DNA from: Straminergon stramineum | Taxonomy: Eukaryota > Streptophyta > Bryopsida > Hypnales > Calliergonaceae | Assembly: GCA_963920665.1 (NCBI GenBank) | Contig: OY987273.1 | Coordinates: 6,202,501 to 6,266,500, forward strand | Reading direction: 5' to 3' | DNA length: 64,000 nt | Part shown: positions 12,066-23,590 of the stretch, piece after piece | Position numbering within the stretch: the stretch's first letter is position 1 | Layout of the letters: each line of letters opens with the position of its first letter | Translations under genes and position numbers: made by a program | Notes under the pieces: model-generated | Database searches by the model: none | What the model saw: the letters and a program-made list of their open reading frames with translations, nothing else | What the model was told of the DNA's origin: nothing

Positions 12066-12310
12066 GCCCCACAAATACTCGTGGTCACCCTAAAAGACCA
12101 AGAGTCGCCTCCCAAGGGACCTGCACGCACCTCCAAAGACCTATAGTCGCCCCCTAGAAGATCTACACATTCCCCTGAAACCGCATTCGCCCCCCAAAAG
12201 ACCCACATGTGCCTTTGGACTCATAGTCGCCTCCTCACACCCAAATGCACCCTACCAGACCCGTGGTTGCTCCTCAAGATCCGTGCATGCCTCTTGGAGA
12301 CTACGGGTTC
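12066..12310 (+). repeat. GC-rich GGTCGCC-type tract, plus orientation
   Basis: Degenerate copies of a motif close to CCCGTGGTCGCC(C)n recur every 15-30 bases, many carrying C-to-T or G-to-A changes (GTGGTCACC, AGTCGCC). It lies 250-500 bases upstream of the ATG at 12562 of a conserved-family gene, in the same orientation relative to transcription as the other tracts. A TATATA sequence at about 12372 follows. Confidence 0.55.
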
Positions 12311-12561
12311 AACCGGTGATCGCCCACCCGCACGTGCCCCATGACCAACTCTCACCTGTGCTCGCCTCACCTATATATCCACTTCCCAAGACCTTTGGGG
12401 ACCTTTCATTGAGGCTTCTTGTCTTGTATCCTTTAGTGGCTACGTGCGTAAACCTTGAGTATTTACTATTTATTACATTCATCCACCCTTCTTACCTTAC
12501 TAGTTGTAGACCACCTAAACTTCCAAACGAGTTTTTTGAGCCTTACGCACGACAATCATTG

Positions 12562-15054
12562 ATGGCCACTAGAGTTAACAATGCTAGGGCATTGCCTATC
12601 TCCGTTGTTGCATAGACCACCGGGGCATTAAAAAAGGTTACCAAAGACAAACATTGCAAGTGTTGGGGCACTATTCATCGGAAGCGATTGCACATGCTTA
12701 ATAGTGAAACCCACCTTGCTTTTAAGAGTTGGAATGAAGAACCAGAGTCTTGGACAATACAAACCTACAAAGACTACATCGAGTGGTGCCACATCGGCAA
12801 GTTCTTTCCTTTATGGCGTCATCATTATAATCGACACACCAATAAGGTCAACTTGAAGTATTGTGAGAATCCAACGTTCCTTCAAAGATGCATTGAATTG
12901 TGGCAAGTCCTCTACAAAATCAACTTTGTAGATAGGAATAAGGTCCCCCTCTTCCTTCCTAGAGGAACATATGCTGAGGTTGCTCTAAACAAAGAGGAGG
13001 ATTGGAGCACAATCAAGGGAAGTACGTATGCAACTCGTCTAGAGAGTGGTTTCATCCCAAGAGGAGTTCTAGCCTTTTCTGAGGGGGGACTTGGTCCTAT
13101 TTGAAGCACATACAAAAGTCAAATCCCTACCACTAAGGTTGACAATGAAGAGTCTGAAGAAGATGATGACTCTAATGGTACGCAGGTCCATAGAATAATA
13201 TGAATCGTAGAGCAATTTGTTGGCCCCATTTAGGTTCAAAATGAAATTATAGAGGGACTTGCGACATCCACGAGACAATGAGAAAAGCAACCATCTAAAG
13301 TACGGCATTCAACAACATGAGTGGGACCCACATTGATTCCAACTATAGTTCCTAACCCATCGTTGCCAACACAGCACACAAAGGACGTCTTCAACTTTGG
13401 GCCTGATGAGGATATGGTTATGGAAGAAACTAACCATGTTCCCATTTCTCCATCAACAATGGGCTTGAGCAAAGATATTATGACTTAGGCAAAAGCTCTA
13501 GACCTCTTCAAGACCAAAGATGCCGAAACTTCTTCACTACAGAATGAAATGAGGAAATTGCAATGTGAGTGCGAACACAAAAGTACACTCATCTCTCAAC
13601 AAACTACAAAACTGCAATGCCTTTGTGAGAAAGACCATGACACTTTCACTTTGTTGGATATGGATGACGCCTTTGTTGAGTAGAACCTCCAAAATGTAGA
13701 CAAGGTTGTGGTGGACCTTACTAACTATATCCTTCAGCGTTCTCCTCTTGCCAAGCGCACTAGACACTCCCCCATCATTCCAAATACACTTCCTATTATT
13801 GTCACAAGATATACTACCAATGACACAATTGACCTCAGTGGGACCCAAGACTCTCTTTCATTTCCTGTGGTTCCATTAGTTATTCAATTGGAGAAAGACC
13901 ATGGACTTCAAGAAGAAAATAAGATGCTTCGAAGAAAGTTGGCTGAGTTGACTGCCACATACTACTATTGGAAGGTCGCCTGCATTCTCTCCATGGATAG
14001 ATCCCAACAAGTTGCGAAGGAGCAAGAAAAAGTTTCTAGAAACTTTGTTGCAAATGCTCCTAAATGAGAGAATGGACTAACGTCATGGGCATTGTTGGAG
14101 GACATGTTTCCCAATAACATGTGCATAGTGGAATTGCCAAAAAAAGAGGTCATAGATTGGAGCGAAAATGGTTGGGACCACGAAAACCAAATGTCTAGCC
14201 ACATAGAAGAGAAAAAAGGAATGCTCATGTGGCCCAAGTTTGCACCTTTTGTTTTGGACCATACCAAATGTCCCATATGTCTTGAACAACTTGGCTCCGA
14301 AGGGGGTTGGGCACTAGGATCTTGTGAACATGTATACCACCCCCAATGTCTCATCATGCAATGCTTAATTAGATGACGTTGCGTGATTTGTTCAGCACCA
14401 TTGCACAATCACCTATTTACCATGTTCAACTTGACGACCTACATGCCTCCTCCTTGGGAACACACTCATAATACTACGGCTGACACAACCTTGTGGGGCC
14501 AAGATTTGGTTTGGAGTTGGCGAGAAGGACAACATGATCAAGAAAAAGAACCTACTAGCTTGCAATTGAATTAGGAAACAGACCCAGACAAAATTGCTAG
14601 AGTTGCACTAAGGCTCATGGGAAAGGGGCCACAAAACGAAGGGAGGAGGGCATTCTTCTTCCAATGCCTTGGTGGATATTGGGACAAGACCTCCTCAACC
14701 TTCAAGTGGCGTCCTCATCCGCAACAACACCGTTGGAATTTAGAAGGACAAAGGGTGGCTAATCAAGATGATAGTGCCTCCCTAGAATACTTGACTAGTA
14801 TGGTTTACCTGGACTCTACGTACGGACCATATTACCAAAGTCAAGCACTTGACTACTTATTGGAAGCACGTTCTCCGCAAACAACAAGGACCCTCCAAGC
14901 TCTACAGGACTCCAACGTGTTGCAATCAATTTTGAAGGCAGACAGGCCACCTTCACGAACCCTTGCAAAGCGAAAGCTTGGGGTTGGGGAAGCATTGACC
15001 TACGAACAAGGTGAAGGAAGTGGCTCTCAAAACAACCCAAATGTAATTGACTAG
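12562..15054 (+). pseudogene. conserved-family gene (CHI/NL-domain) with coiled coil and RING finger, 11 stops
   Basis: A single frame of 831 codons from ATG at 12562 to TAG at 15052 has no frameshift but eleven internal stops: TAG at 12613, 13231, 13486, 13681, 14572 and TGA at 13102, 13201, 13279, 13318, 14065, 14374. None is TAA, the pattern expected from CAG-to-TAG and CGA-to-TGA decay. Residues about 35-165 form the domain shared with the genes at 17.7 and 25.1 kb: SWNEEPESW, then EWCHIGKFFP, NKVNLKYC, FLQRCIELW, and EDWSTIKG. An acidic linker and a predicted coiled coil (about 13860-14060) follow, then a RING finger at 14269-14391 and a C-terminal region I do not recognise. A RING suggests former E3 ubiquitin-ligase activity; partner and role are unknown. 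Inactive as it stands unless the stops are read through. Confidence 0.65.
14269..14391 (+). other. RING-type zinc finger segment within the 12.6-15.1 kb gene
   Basis: The cysteines and histidines follow the RING order: CPIC, a loop of about 16 residues ending SCEHVYHPQC, then RCVIC. The last Arg-rich part is interrupted by TGA at 14374, where Arg (CGA) would fit. Spacing is close to C3HC4/RING-H2. The other two family members in the window end before any such domain. Confidence 0.65.
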
Positions 15055-16289
15055 ACATTCATAGGAATCATGCAATTTAGCCTTACTTTCCATTAGAATA
15101 GATGACAAGTAAGGGTTAGGTTTTAGTTATACTATGTTTCTAGTTGTTTTGGCAAGTACGATGGAGTGGTTTAGGGTTTGCTTCTTTCATTCTACTTCTA
15201 CGACTTCCTAGCATACCTATGTATGGCAGTTCCATATGGCATTGATTTTTATTTAATACTGCCTTTTTTTCCTCTCTACCAAAGTACCAATTTTTGAAAT
15301 CATATCGAGAATGATCTTTTCCAGTTCTTCCAAAAATAGATTGTATGAATCAAATCAACAAAGCTTTTAAAGTTTAATTTTCCAAATTACTTTCACTTGC
15401 ATTGAGAAGAAAACTAGATCACTACTCATTAGAATGAAGCATCATTGTCCAATTGGATATTTCCTTTCATATTCTTTAAAATCATGAGGTTCTAATTATA
15501 GGAAGTTTTTCCTCTAAGCTTTCAAGATACTTGGCCAAAGAAGGAATTAAAGGGGTTCAAATACAACATGCCCCTTTTCGTGGATGTTGACTTGTTGACT
15601 TCACATTACCATACCTTCAAATGGTTCAACCTGTCCTTGGGGGTCAAAATTTTAATTCATAAAACACATGAGTAGGCCAACTTACATATAAAACCTACCG
15701 AATTCCTCAATATCCATTGTAATTTTCTTTAAATTACGCTAAAGCTAGAATTCTAAAAAATCCTATATACAAGGAGGAACAATGAAGCAAATCACCTGAG
15801 GCAAATAAGCCCAATAAATTTCCTCAATTGATATGGTATTTTGGGCACAATCGGTTTTTAGTTCTCCACTATTCACATGAAAATCATAAATACAAGTTGT
15901 ATTGTAGATTTCATGAGGACATTCTCACAAAATACTATGTCAACTTTTACGGTCAAGAATCAAGAACTTCCCATCAATCCCATGTTCCTATGTGATTGTA
16001 ATTATGTGCGAGAATCCCATTCCATTCATCATACCATCACCTTCTCCCAAAACATGAGAAAGACATATTCATCCATATAGAAAAGTTGTAAGATCCAAAA
16101 ATGGTGTGGCATTTTCTCCCTTCCATGCACGCCACTAGTGTGCCCACACCAATTTAACTATTCTAGTACACACACTGCTTCAAGACACCATATACATTGT
16201 TTTATCTCAAAACATTGCATTTCTTTATATAACTATGATAGGCAACATACAAAATAATCGTGGTGAAAGTATTTTTCCTCATTACGTTC
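15055..16289. other. intergenic, nothing recognised
   Basis: AT-rich region between a plus-strand and a minus-strand member of the same gene family, which are therefore convergent. Telobox-like TTAGGGTTTG occurs near 15114-15178. No coding or RNA gene supported. Confidence 0.4.
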
Positions 16290-17738
16290 CTAGGTATTTT
16301 GTTCTGTGTTGAGGTAGTCCTTCAAAATGGGCTCCGGACCCATTTGTTGTAATTCTGCATCAAACTTCCCTATGCTAGCTCTATTCCACTTATACCAATC
16401 CGAATAAAAATGACTTTCCGCCCTCAGAGCTTTCAACTCCGATACCATCAGTGGTAATCTTTGCTCATGGAACTTCACCAACTTTTGAAGCGTTGCTAAT
16501 TCTCCAGCAACATTGCCATATGCCGAGGAAGAAGCCAAAAGCTCTACTTTTGGATCGTATTGAACAACGGCCTTGTAATATTCTTTCTTCTTCTCCATTA
16601 TTTGAAGTTCTAGGCTTCGCCTTTCATTTTGTACGTGTTGATGTTTGCGGACAAGGGTTTTGAATTTTGATTCCCATGTCAAATAATGGTCCATTTTATG
16701 CACCTTCCCACTCTTCATTTCCTTCAAAGAAAAATCGTGATTTCTTTTGAAGGAATGGAAGCCCTTGTCATTCTCTTCAACGTCGTTCGTTATGGCCTTC
16801 AACTATTGCTTCAACACCTCTACGAAAGTGGGATTCATTTCTTGCTCCTTCAAAGTTTTCAATTGCTCGTTCTTTGCACACAATGCTAATTTTGCACTTT
16901 CTATTTTGGCAAGCAACATTGCCTCTTCATATTCTGAATCGCTTCCTCCACCATTCCCGTCACCCTCTAGCAAAATGGGGTCTACTTTCCTAGCCACCGC
17001 ATCATCCATGCCTTCTTCATTCGTGTCTTGTACTATGATGGGCTCTTGGGCTGATTGTCCACTTTGGTGGACTCCCACATCCATAGCTGGCCTAGATTCA
17101 TACATGGCAACCTCCTTGTCATCCCTGTAGAAAGAATATCCATCGTATTTATAGGTGTGTTGATCAAAGTTAGAAGTCTCTAACCAAACCACGCTTTCAT
17201 CGTGAACAAATGACTTCCCATGCTTCATCTTGGATAACATCTTCTTTACATCTAGAGGTTCATTTGGTGGTAAAATTTTTGCAGTCTTTGGAATGATCGT
17301 CATAGGGACCCCCTTCAATGTTGACCAATCCACCTCCTTCTTCAACACATATTCAGCATACACCATTCTTACAAGAAAAAAACAAAAATTGTCGTTTCGG
17401 TAAGTTGAGTCCTCCAAATACAAGTGCTTCCACACCTCACAACATCTAAGTATGAAGCCCTCGTCCTTGGAGTATACAAGATTTACTTTGTTTTGCTTCA
17501 GATGCTCTTTGTGCCAACACATGGAAAATAACTTGCTAATGTGGCACCAATCCATGTATTTGCAAACCGTTTTGTAACTCCAAGGCTCAGGTTCATTTCT
17601 CCAACCTTTAAATGCCTTAATCTTTGGATGGATCAAAATGGTCATGCGCTTCTTGTGAATTTTACTGCACCATTTCCGACCCTTGTCGCAAATGAGCTTC
17701 ATCTCTTGTTGTGTAAGGCATTTGATTGTGGCAGGCAT
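16290..17738 (-). pseudogene. conserved-family gene (CHI/NL-domain) with coiled coil, one in-frame TAG
   Basis: One frame from ATG at 17738-17736 to TAG at 16292-16290 is open except for a single TAG at 16805-16803 (after EVLKQ), so it is the best preserved family member: about 482 codons. The conserved domain covers residues about 25-150: KCLTQQEM, a CxKxxxWC segment, FKGWRNEPEPW, DWCHISKLFSMCWH, NKVNLVYSKDEGF, RCCEVWKHLY, MVYAEYVLKKEVDWSTLKG. Then come acidic stretches and a long heptad-rich region (about 16960-16300) predicted to be coiled coil. No catalytic motif was seen. A readthrough or recent loss of function cannot be told apart from sequence. A GC-rich tract lies about 370-570 bases upstream, as for the other members. 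It may end later than 16290 if that TAG is also a decayed Gln codon. Confidence 0.6.
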
Positions 17739-18104
17739 CAGTGGTGGGGGCTCATTCTCTATAGTGCTCAATGTATACGATCAATTGTACTCGGATACTA
17801 TGCCAAATACAACAAGCCTAAAACCTTGTTGTACAAACTTAAATCTATTACCTTGTGGTAATTCACATTTACAAATACATAAACATAAACATTTACAATC
17901 ACAATCAAGTTTCAAACAATTCGGCATGATTTACAATCAATGGAACACATAGATGAAAGTGACATGAGGAGAGATAGAATATCCTCCTCACAACACCCAC
18001 CTCCCTTCTCAAACCTACAATTACCCACTTCAAGGTGGATAAAAGACAAGGCGTAGAAGGGAAAGATAGGAGACAATAGGTTTAGGGACTGATTTTGTAA
18101 CTAC
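17739..18104. other. 5' region of the minus-strand conserved-family gene
   Basis: AT-rich leader between the start of the 17.7 kb gene and its upstream GC-rich tract. No TATA box of good quality was identified. Confidence 0.3.
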
Positions 18105-18310
18105 AATCACCTCTGGGCGAGTATGGCTCTGGATGGGGCACGTGTGGGTCGGGAAGGCGACTACAGGTGACGGCAACTGCGGGTTTGGGGTGACCATGGA
18201 TAAGGGCAACTGCAACTAGGGGGCGCATGCGGGTCTAGGGTGACCATGGGTGGGGGAGAACCCCAACTGGGGGCGCATGCGGGTCTGGGGCGACCGCGTG
18301 TCCCAAACCC
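18105..18310 (-). repeat. GC-rich GGTCGCC-type tract, minus orientation
   Basis: On the plus strand it reads as repeated GGGCGACC, GGGGCGCATGCGGGT and GGTGACCATGG, the reverse complement of the CCCGCGGTCGCC motif. Two near-identical copies of a longer unit (GGGGCGCATGCGGGTCT) occur around 18217 and 18269. It lies upstream of the minus-strand gene at 17738. Confidence 0.6.
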
Positions 18311-19467
18311 TCAACCACAACGGCACATACCTTCATTAAATAGTACAATTAGATTGACTTACCCCCAAAAGGTACTTTAGAAGCCATCAAAGTGAACAAA
18401 AATTTCTACATATATTTCTATTTGTACACATGAAGGTTTATGAGTTCTAATTACAACAACATCTAATTCAAAAGTAGTGCATTCTTGTAATCTAATACTA
18501 AATATTTATATAGTGTGGGCAACCTAATTTCACAATTTAATATTGAAAGCTCTTAAGTATTCTATATTCATTCATAAAATCAAAGTTATGTGGACTTTTA
18601 GTTTGTAGACAAATATGGATTTTCTAAATTTTCTATCTTCTTAGAAAATAATTAAATCATGGGATGTCCATTTTGTATCTCAACAAAATAGCCATTGGGA
18701 TTGACATTTTCCAATTCCACAAGTACATTTTTTAGAATTCTTTTTTTTAAGTCATTATGTGCTTCTTAGTACCTACTATTTTTTCCTACATGTTGTACAA
18801 TTCCAAATTATCTATATTTTCTTAGGTATGTAGCCGATTCATCTTGATGAATGAGTCTAAAGAAGCAACACCATTTTCGAAATAAATTAAAATATATGTC
18901 ATGATTTGAAGTCCAGGTGCATTCTTTTTGGCATGGCCAGAACAATGACTTTAGTCATGTCAAAGGATAATAGTTTCCAATCTTCATGGTGAAAATTCCT
19001 TACATTTCATTCTTAACAATTTAAACCCATCTTCTCAAGTCTGCATGCTACCGAATACTAGGGTTTAAGGTGTCTTTAAACCTTTATTGGAAAAAATTAG
19101 TACTCCCACTACAAAGTACGAATGGTAGTGTTTGGATGAAAACATAATCAACAAATTATCTCAATCTAATTTGGGCATATCAATTGAAGAAAGACTGGAG
19201 TTCTCCATAATTGATTTAAATCTTACTTATGAATCATATCAACTCTATTCATTTCATGCTTAGGCTACAATGAACTATGCAAAGAATTCATATCTAAACC
19301 CAAATGCATGCAAGTAGGTGATGTATATGTACAATACTCAATATTTTGGGTGCAAACATGCACTTCACATTAAAAATAGTTTATACACTTGCATTGCTTT
19401 TCCAAAATGGGATGCACAAAAGGTGGCCAATGTTACTATTCCTGCTAGAAAACTATTGCATCAAATC
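18311..19467. other. intergenic, nothing recognised
   Basis: AT-rich sequence downstream of the minus-strand kinase-like gene. No supported feature. Confidence 0.4.
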
Positions 19468-21147
19468 CTATGAAAGGATAGAGTCCCAAAAGACGAATGC
19501 GGGTGGTTTCATGAACCATGGTTTATCCATGAGGAGGTCCACCACTTGTGCACATGTTGGTCTTCTGTTAAGATTAGGATCACCTAGTTCACGTAACTTC
19601 ATGGCAAAGTACCTTGATGACTCAGGATTTCTAAATAATTCTTTGTCATATTCAACCATGTGTTCTATGTTCATGCGTTGGGTCAACTGTCCAATCAAAT
19701 ACAAGTCGGATTTCACTGAATATTTGTAGGTCGCTTTCATTACATCTAGACTCATATCTGAACACTCTGGCCCAAACAAATAGAACAACTTTAGAGCTGC
19801 CCACCAATGGCCCATCCTCTCAGCATCAAGTTTTTCCGGGTTTTCATATCCAAAATGCGAGGGAGCTCTTTCTTGAATACGACTTGCAATTCCCTAATCA
19901 CAAATCAAAATGTTGATCTCTTCGTCCGAGAAGGGGGGATAATGCAACAATATGTTCACAAGTGACAAGTCATTGTGCAACACCCCCCCATTGTGCATGA
20001 GACTTGTCACATAAACCAGGGCCCACGCCAACTTCACCTTGTGTCTTTGGAAGAGGCTAATTTCTTTTTGTTGTTGGCCTATAAGTTGCTTCACCAACTT
20101 GATTTCATGCCATTCCACATGCGGCACCACCTTCTCATTCAAATGAAGCAACTCTTTGAAATTACCACCATTCCACCACAAAGTGTATGCTTCCATTGTT
20201 TGGTGGTGGATAGCTAGGAATTTAATAATGGCCAAGTGATTCAACGGGCATACCAAAGCCTCCACTGACCTCTCCACCCTCACATTGCATTTGTTCCTTT
20301 GCTTTGACAATTTCCCCGCAAAATGTACATGTGCTGGGATCGTGGACATCCCTTCAATGTGTACCTTGTGCACCTTTGTGTATCCTCCTTGACGATCAAA
20401 TCTAATAAGTAGGACCACCTTGGCCTCTGAGTAGACCCACATGATACATGAACCACTACCTCTTATAAATGCAGCCTTCAATGCATCCGTCTGCCACCCC
20501 ATACCCCTAGCTTCAGACCTTGACAATCTTTTTGCTACAATTTGCCACCAATCCATCTTCTCAGGAAACTCCTGGGCCCTATCCGTTTCTCCAAATCCAA
20601 GCACTATAGTTCGCAACTCAAGCATCAACTTCTTGGTGTTGAATATACCAATTTGTAGGCAATTGCCAATCCACGTTTGCCATTGGTTGAAATACACTTC
20701 ATCCACATTTGCATAGTCTGAAGATTCCTTGCATTTCCTTGTAATAAAGTCCTCCAACTCATCCTTCAAGGATAGGATGCCTGCTTCTTTTTTTCTCAAG
20801 TATTTCCTCTCCAAACATTGTACACTTTTTTCCTCATACCATTGTAGACAAGCCTCATGTGCATAGGTTGTATATCGTGCTGGAGGATAGGTAGGGTCCT
20901 TATCATGTGCTGTCTTGGACTTCTTTGTCTTGGATGGTCCTACACCCCCAATTACCTCCTTTGTAGTTATATCTACAACAAATGCTGCAGGATTGTCAAG
21001 GTCCTTGTCCCAAGCTGATATCCGACCCATACTACTTCCTTCCTTTGAAGTAGATATAGTCCTCTTTTGAAAAAGGAGGCATTCTTGACTTGAACTTGGT
21101 GAGGAAAATGGACAAAAACTTCCCCTTTTGAAGTCACCTTGGCCCAT
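19468..21147 (-). pseudogene. protein-kinase-fold gene, nearly intact, stop inside the metal-binding motif
   Basis: A single frame from ATG at 21147 to TAG at 19470-19468 contains one internal stop, TAG at 19896-19894. The N-terminal 300 residues are not recognised (ISAWDKDLDNPAAFV, a lysine-rich patch, WQTWIGNCLQIGIF). The C-terminal half has kinase features: ALVYVTSLMHNGGVLHNDLS LVN is the H-x-D-x4-N catalytic loop; ICD-stop-GIA is the DFG/DWG position, where TGG (Trp) or another codon became TAG; SDLYLIGQL and NRRPTCAQVV match the C-lobe helices. No clear glycine loop or VAIK lysine was found, so it may be an atypical or inactive kinase. A homologous relic is at 3.2-4.4 kb. A GC-rich tract lies immediately upstream (21.2-21.4 kb). 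Substrate and pathway unknown. Confidence 0.6.
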
Positions 21148-21199
21148 GAGCAAGCATTCAACCACTTCCAGGTGGATGAAAGCCAATGCATAAGACCAA

Positions 21200-21410
21200 G
21201 AAGGGCGATTGCTTAAGTACCCGCGGTCGCCCTAGGGCGTGTGCAGGTCTAGTGCGTGTGAAACGGGCGACTGCTGATGTGGAGGCGACCACGGGAGGGG
21301 GGCGATTGTGGGTTCCAGAGGTGCTCACGGCTCTAGGCGACCACGGGTTTTGAGGCAACCACTGGTGTAGAGGGCGATCGTTGGTGTGAGGGCGACCGCA
21401 GGTCTAGAAA
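21200..21410 (-). repeat. GC-rich GGTCGCC-type tract, minus orientation
   Basis: The plus strand shows GGGCGACTGC, GGCGACCACGGG and GGGCGACCGCAGG copies every 15-25 bases. It abuts the 5' end of the kinase-like gene and has the same orientation relative to that gene as the tracts at the other loci. Confidence 0.6.
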
Positions 21411-22660
21411 GGATGGACCATCAGAAATAATAGCAAAAAGAAACCTTGATATGGGGGAGAAACATTGGCATTACAACTTCCCACTTCTATTTCACTTGCT
21501 TTCAAATTAAATCATAAGACCACTATGATATGGTCTAGAATGTGGAATTAGATTTTGAGTTGTTTCTTTATGGTTCCAAAAATATGTCTACATTGTTCAC
21601 AAAGAAAAAAAAAAGGAATAGGCCAAAAAGGAAAGAGGGAATCAAAAATACAAAAGTACGTGACATGATTGACTTCTATTGAAACAAATAGGGAGAACTT
21701 GAAATGCTTACATTCTACCATTGCATAATAATATTATAGAGGTTACTTTAGAAGCACCCAAAGTCTTCTTCTAATTTCTTCGAGTTTGCTCTACATTGAA
21801 CATGAAATCGACTTTTTACACAACCCTAAACCATTTTTGGGTAGAAAAGGTCATAAATGCAAACAAACGTGTTGCAAAGCACATTGAAATGAACAACAAA
21901 TTAAGCATATGCACATCAAGTCAAAAGATTATTATCTTTGATGAAGACATTGTTCAAACCATCAAGGGTGTTTGAATTCTATCATTTCTTGTTTTCGCAT
22001 GCCAATCCTTCAAAATTGGTCACCCACAAGATACAAGATATTTCTAAATGGACAACTAGGACACCTTTGAAATCATCTTTCTTAGACGTTGTAAATTGTT
22101 AAGTTACAAATTACAGATGCCATCTTTGGAAGTAAACTTTCCAAGGAGGACCACCCCTTCTTACACTACAAAATTTACAAGATGAAGAGATGCTCTTCTA
22201 TCTTGTATAGAGAGTTTCTATCATTTATGGATTCAAAATTAGCCACCTCATCATTTAAAGATGAAGAAGCATAACATGCAAATCTTTATACAATGTACGA
22301 TTTCTTTGGCTAAGTATTCTATAGAGGACATTCAATATGTTCTTGGAAAAGGTATCCAAGGTTTACTTACACTTTTGTATACAAAAAATAATCTCTCTCC
22401 AGAGAGACAAAACGTCAAGTTCGGTCACTCCGATAATTGAGCAAGAAACATCATTTAATTCCCAAGGTTTTGGAGATGTACTATGAGAGTTTAGGCGGTC
22501 AATATTGAAATTCGTATGGAAATGTATGAGGTGCAAGGTTGCACCACACAAATTTTCGTACGAAATTCAATGCTAATTTCCTATAACTCTCATGGACCAT
22601 CCCTTAGACCTTGAGAATGAAATCACCTTCCCTCCCACATACCATAGGGAATTAGCTTGA
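21411..22660. other. intergenic, nothing recognised
   Basis: AT-rich; contains an A-run near 21606. No coding segment or repeat supported. Confidence 0.4.
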
Positions 22661-22664
22661 CGTC

Positions 22665-22795
22665 TTTTTTTTTTTTTGGTAGGTTGGCTACAAGAACCAA
22701 ACCAAAGTGATCTCATTGGGGATCGAACCCGAGACCTCCACAAAAACAATAACTTCCAGAAAGCCAATAACTTCCATGCATCACCCGAAGATGCC
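22665..22795 (-). mobile_element. tRNA-derived SINE-like element with B-box and poly(A) tail
   Basis: On the minus strand a canonical B-box (GGGTTCGATCCC, 22720-22731) is preceded by GGAGGTCTC and followed about 45 bases downstream by a run of 13 A (T13 on plus, 22665-22677). B-box plus A-tail is the layout of a plant SINE. A clear A-box was not found and the 5' limit is a guess; target-site duplications were not identified. Confidence 0.5.
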
Positions 22796-22884
22796 TTAAA
22801 GACCCCAAGGTCCTAATGAAGTGACTTGTTCTTGGATGTTAAAAGTTGAATTTGTTACACTTATTAAAACTTCTTTGGATTGGA

Positions 22885-23590
22885 AGGCACGGCCCTACCC
22901 GCGGTCGCCCCCCATTCCACCAAATTGAGCTCAACAACACCAAGCCAAAAGACCACACCCCACCCGCGTTCGCCCAAGATTTTAACTCGCCCCCCACTCG
23001 CAGTCACCCAGAACCTGAACTCGCCCCTACTCAAGGTCACCCAAGACGTGAACTCGCCCCCCACCCGCAGTAGCCCCCCATTCCACCAAATTGGACTCAA
23101 CAACACCAAGCCAAAAGTCTAAGCCTCCACCCGCGGTCGCCCCCCATTCCACCAAATTGGGCTCAACAACACCAAGACTTGAGGTCGCCCCCACCCATGG
23201 TTGCCCAAGACTTGAACTCGCCCTCCATTCCACCAAATTGGGCTCAAAAACACCAAGACTTGAAGTCACCCCCACTCATGGTCGCCCAGGACATGAACTT
23301 GCCCCCCACCCACAATCGCCCCCCATTCCACCAAATTGGGCTCAATAGCACCAAGACTTGAAGTCGCCCCTACCTATAGTCGCCTCCCATTCCACCAAAT
23401 TGGACTTGAAAACACTAAGACTTGAAGTCGCCTCCACCCACGGTCGCCTAGGACCTAAACTCGCCCCCCACCTACAATCCCCCCCCATTCCACCAAATTG
23501 GGCTCGACAACACCAAGCCAAAAGACCATGCCCCCACCCGTGATCGCCCAAGACCTGAACTCGCCCCCCACTAGCAGTCGCCTCTATGTT
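22885..23590 (+). repeat. tandem array of GC-rich units with a CCATTCCACCAAATTGG core
   Basis: Seven copies of CCATTCCACCAAATTGG(G/A)CT (near 22911, 23079, 23145, 23225, 23324, 23388, 23485) alternate with CCCGCGGTCGCC-type motifs in units of about 60-100 bases. It is the largest and most regular of the GC-rich tracts and the only one with this second motif. No gene follows closely; the next (+) gene starts after a further tract at 24.6 kb. Confidence 0.7.

Noticed and set aside
22846..23551. Overlapping open frames on both strands of the GC-rich array
   Set aside because: They arise from stop-poor tandem repeats and have no domain-like sequence.
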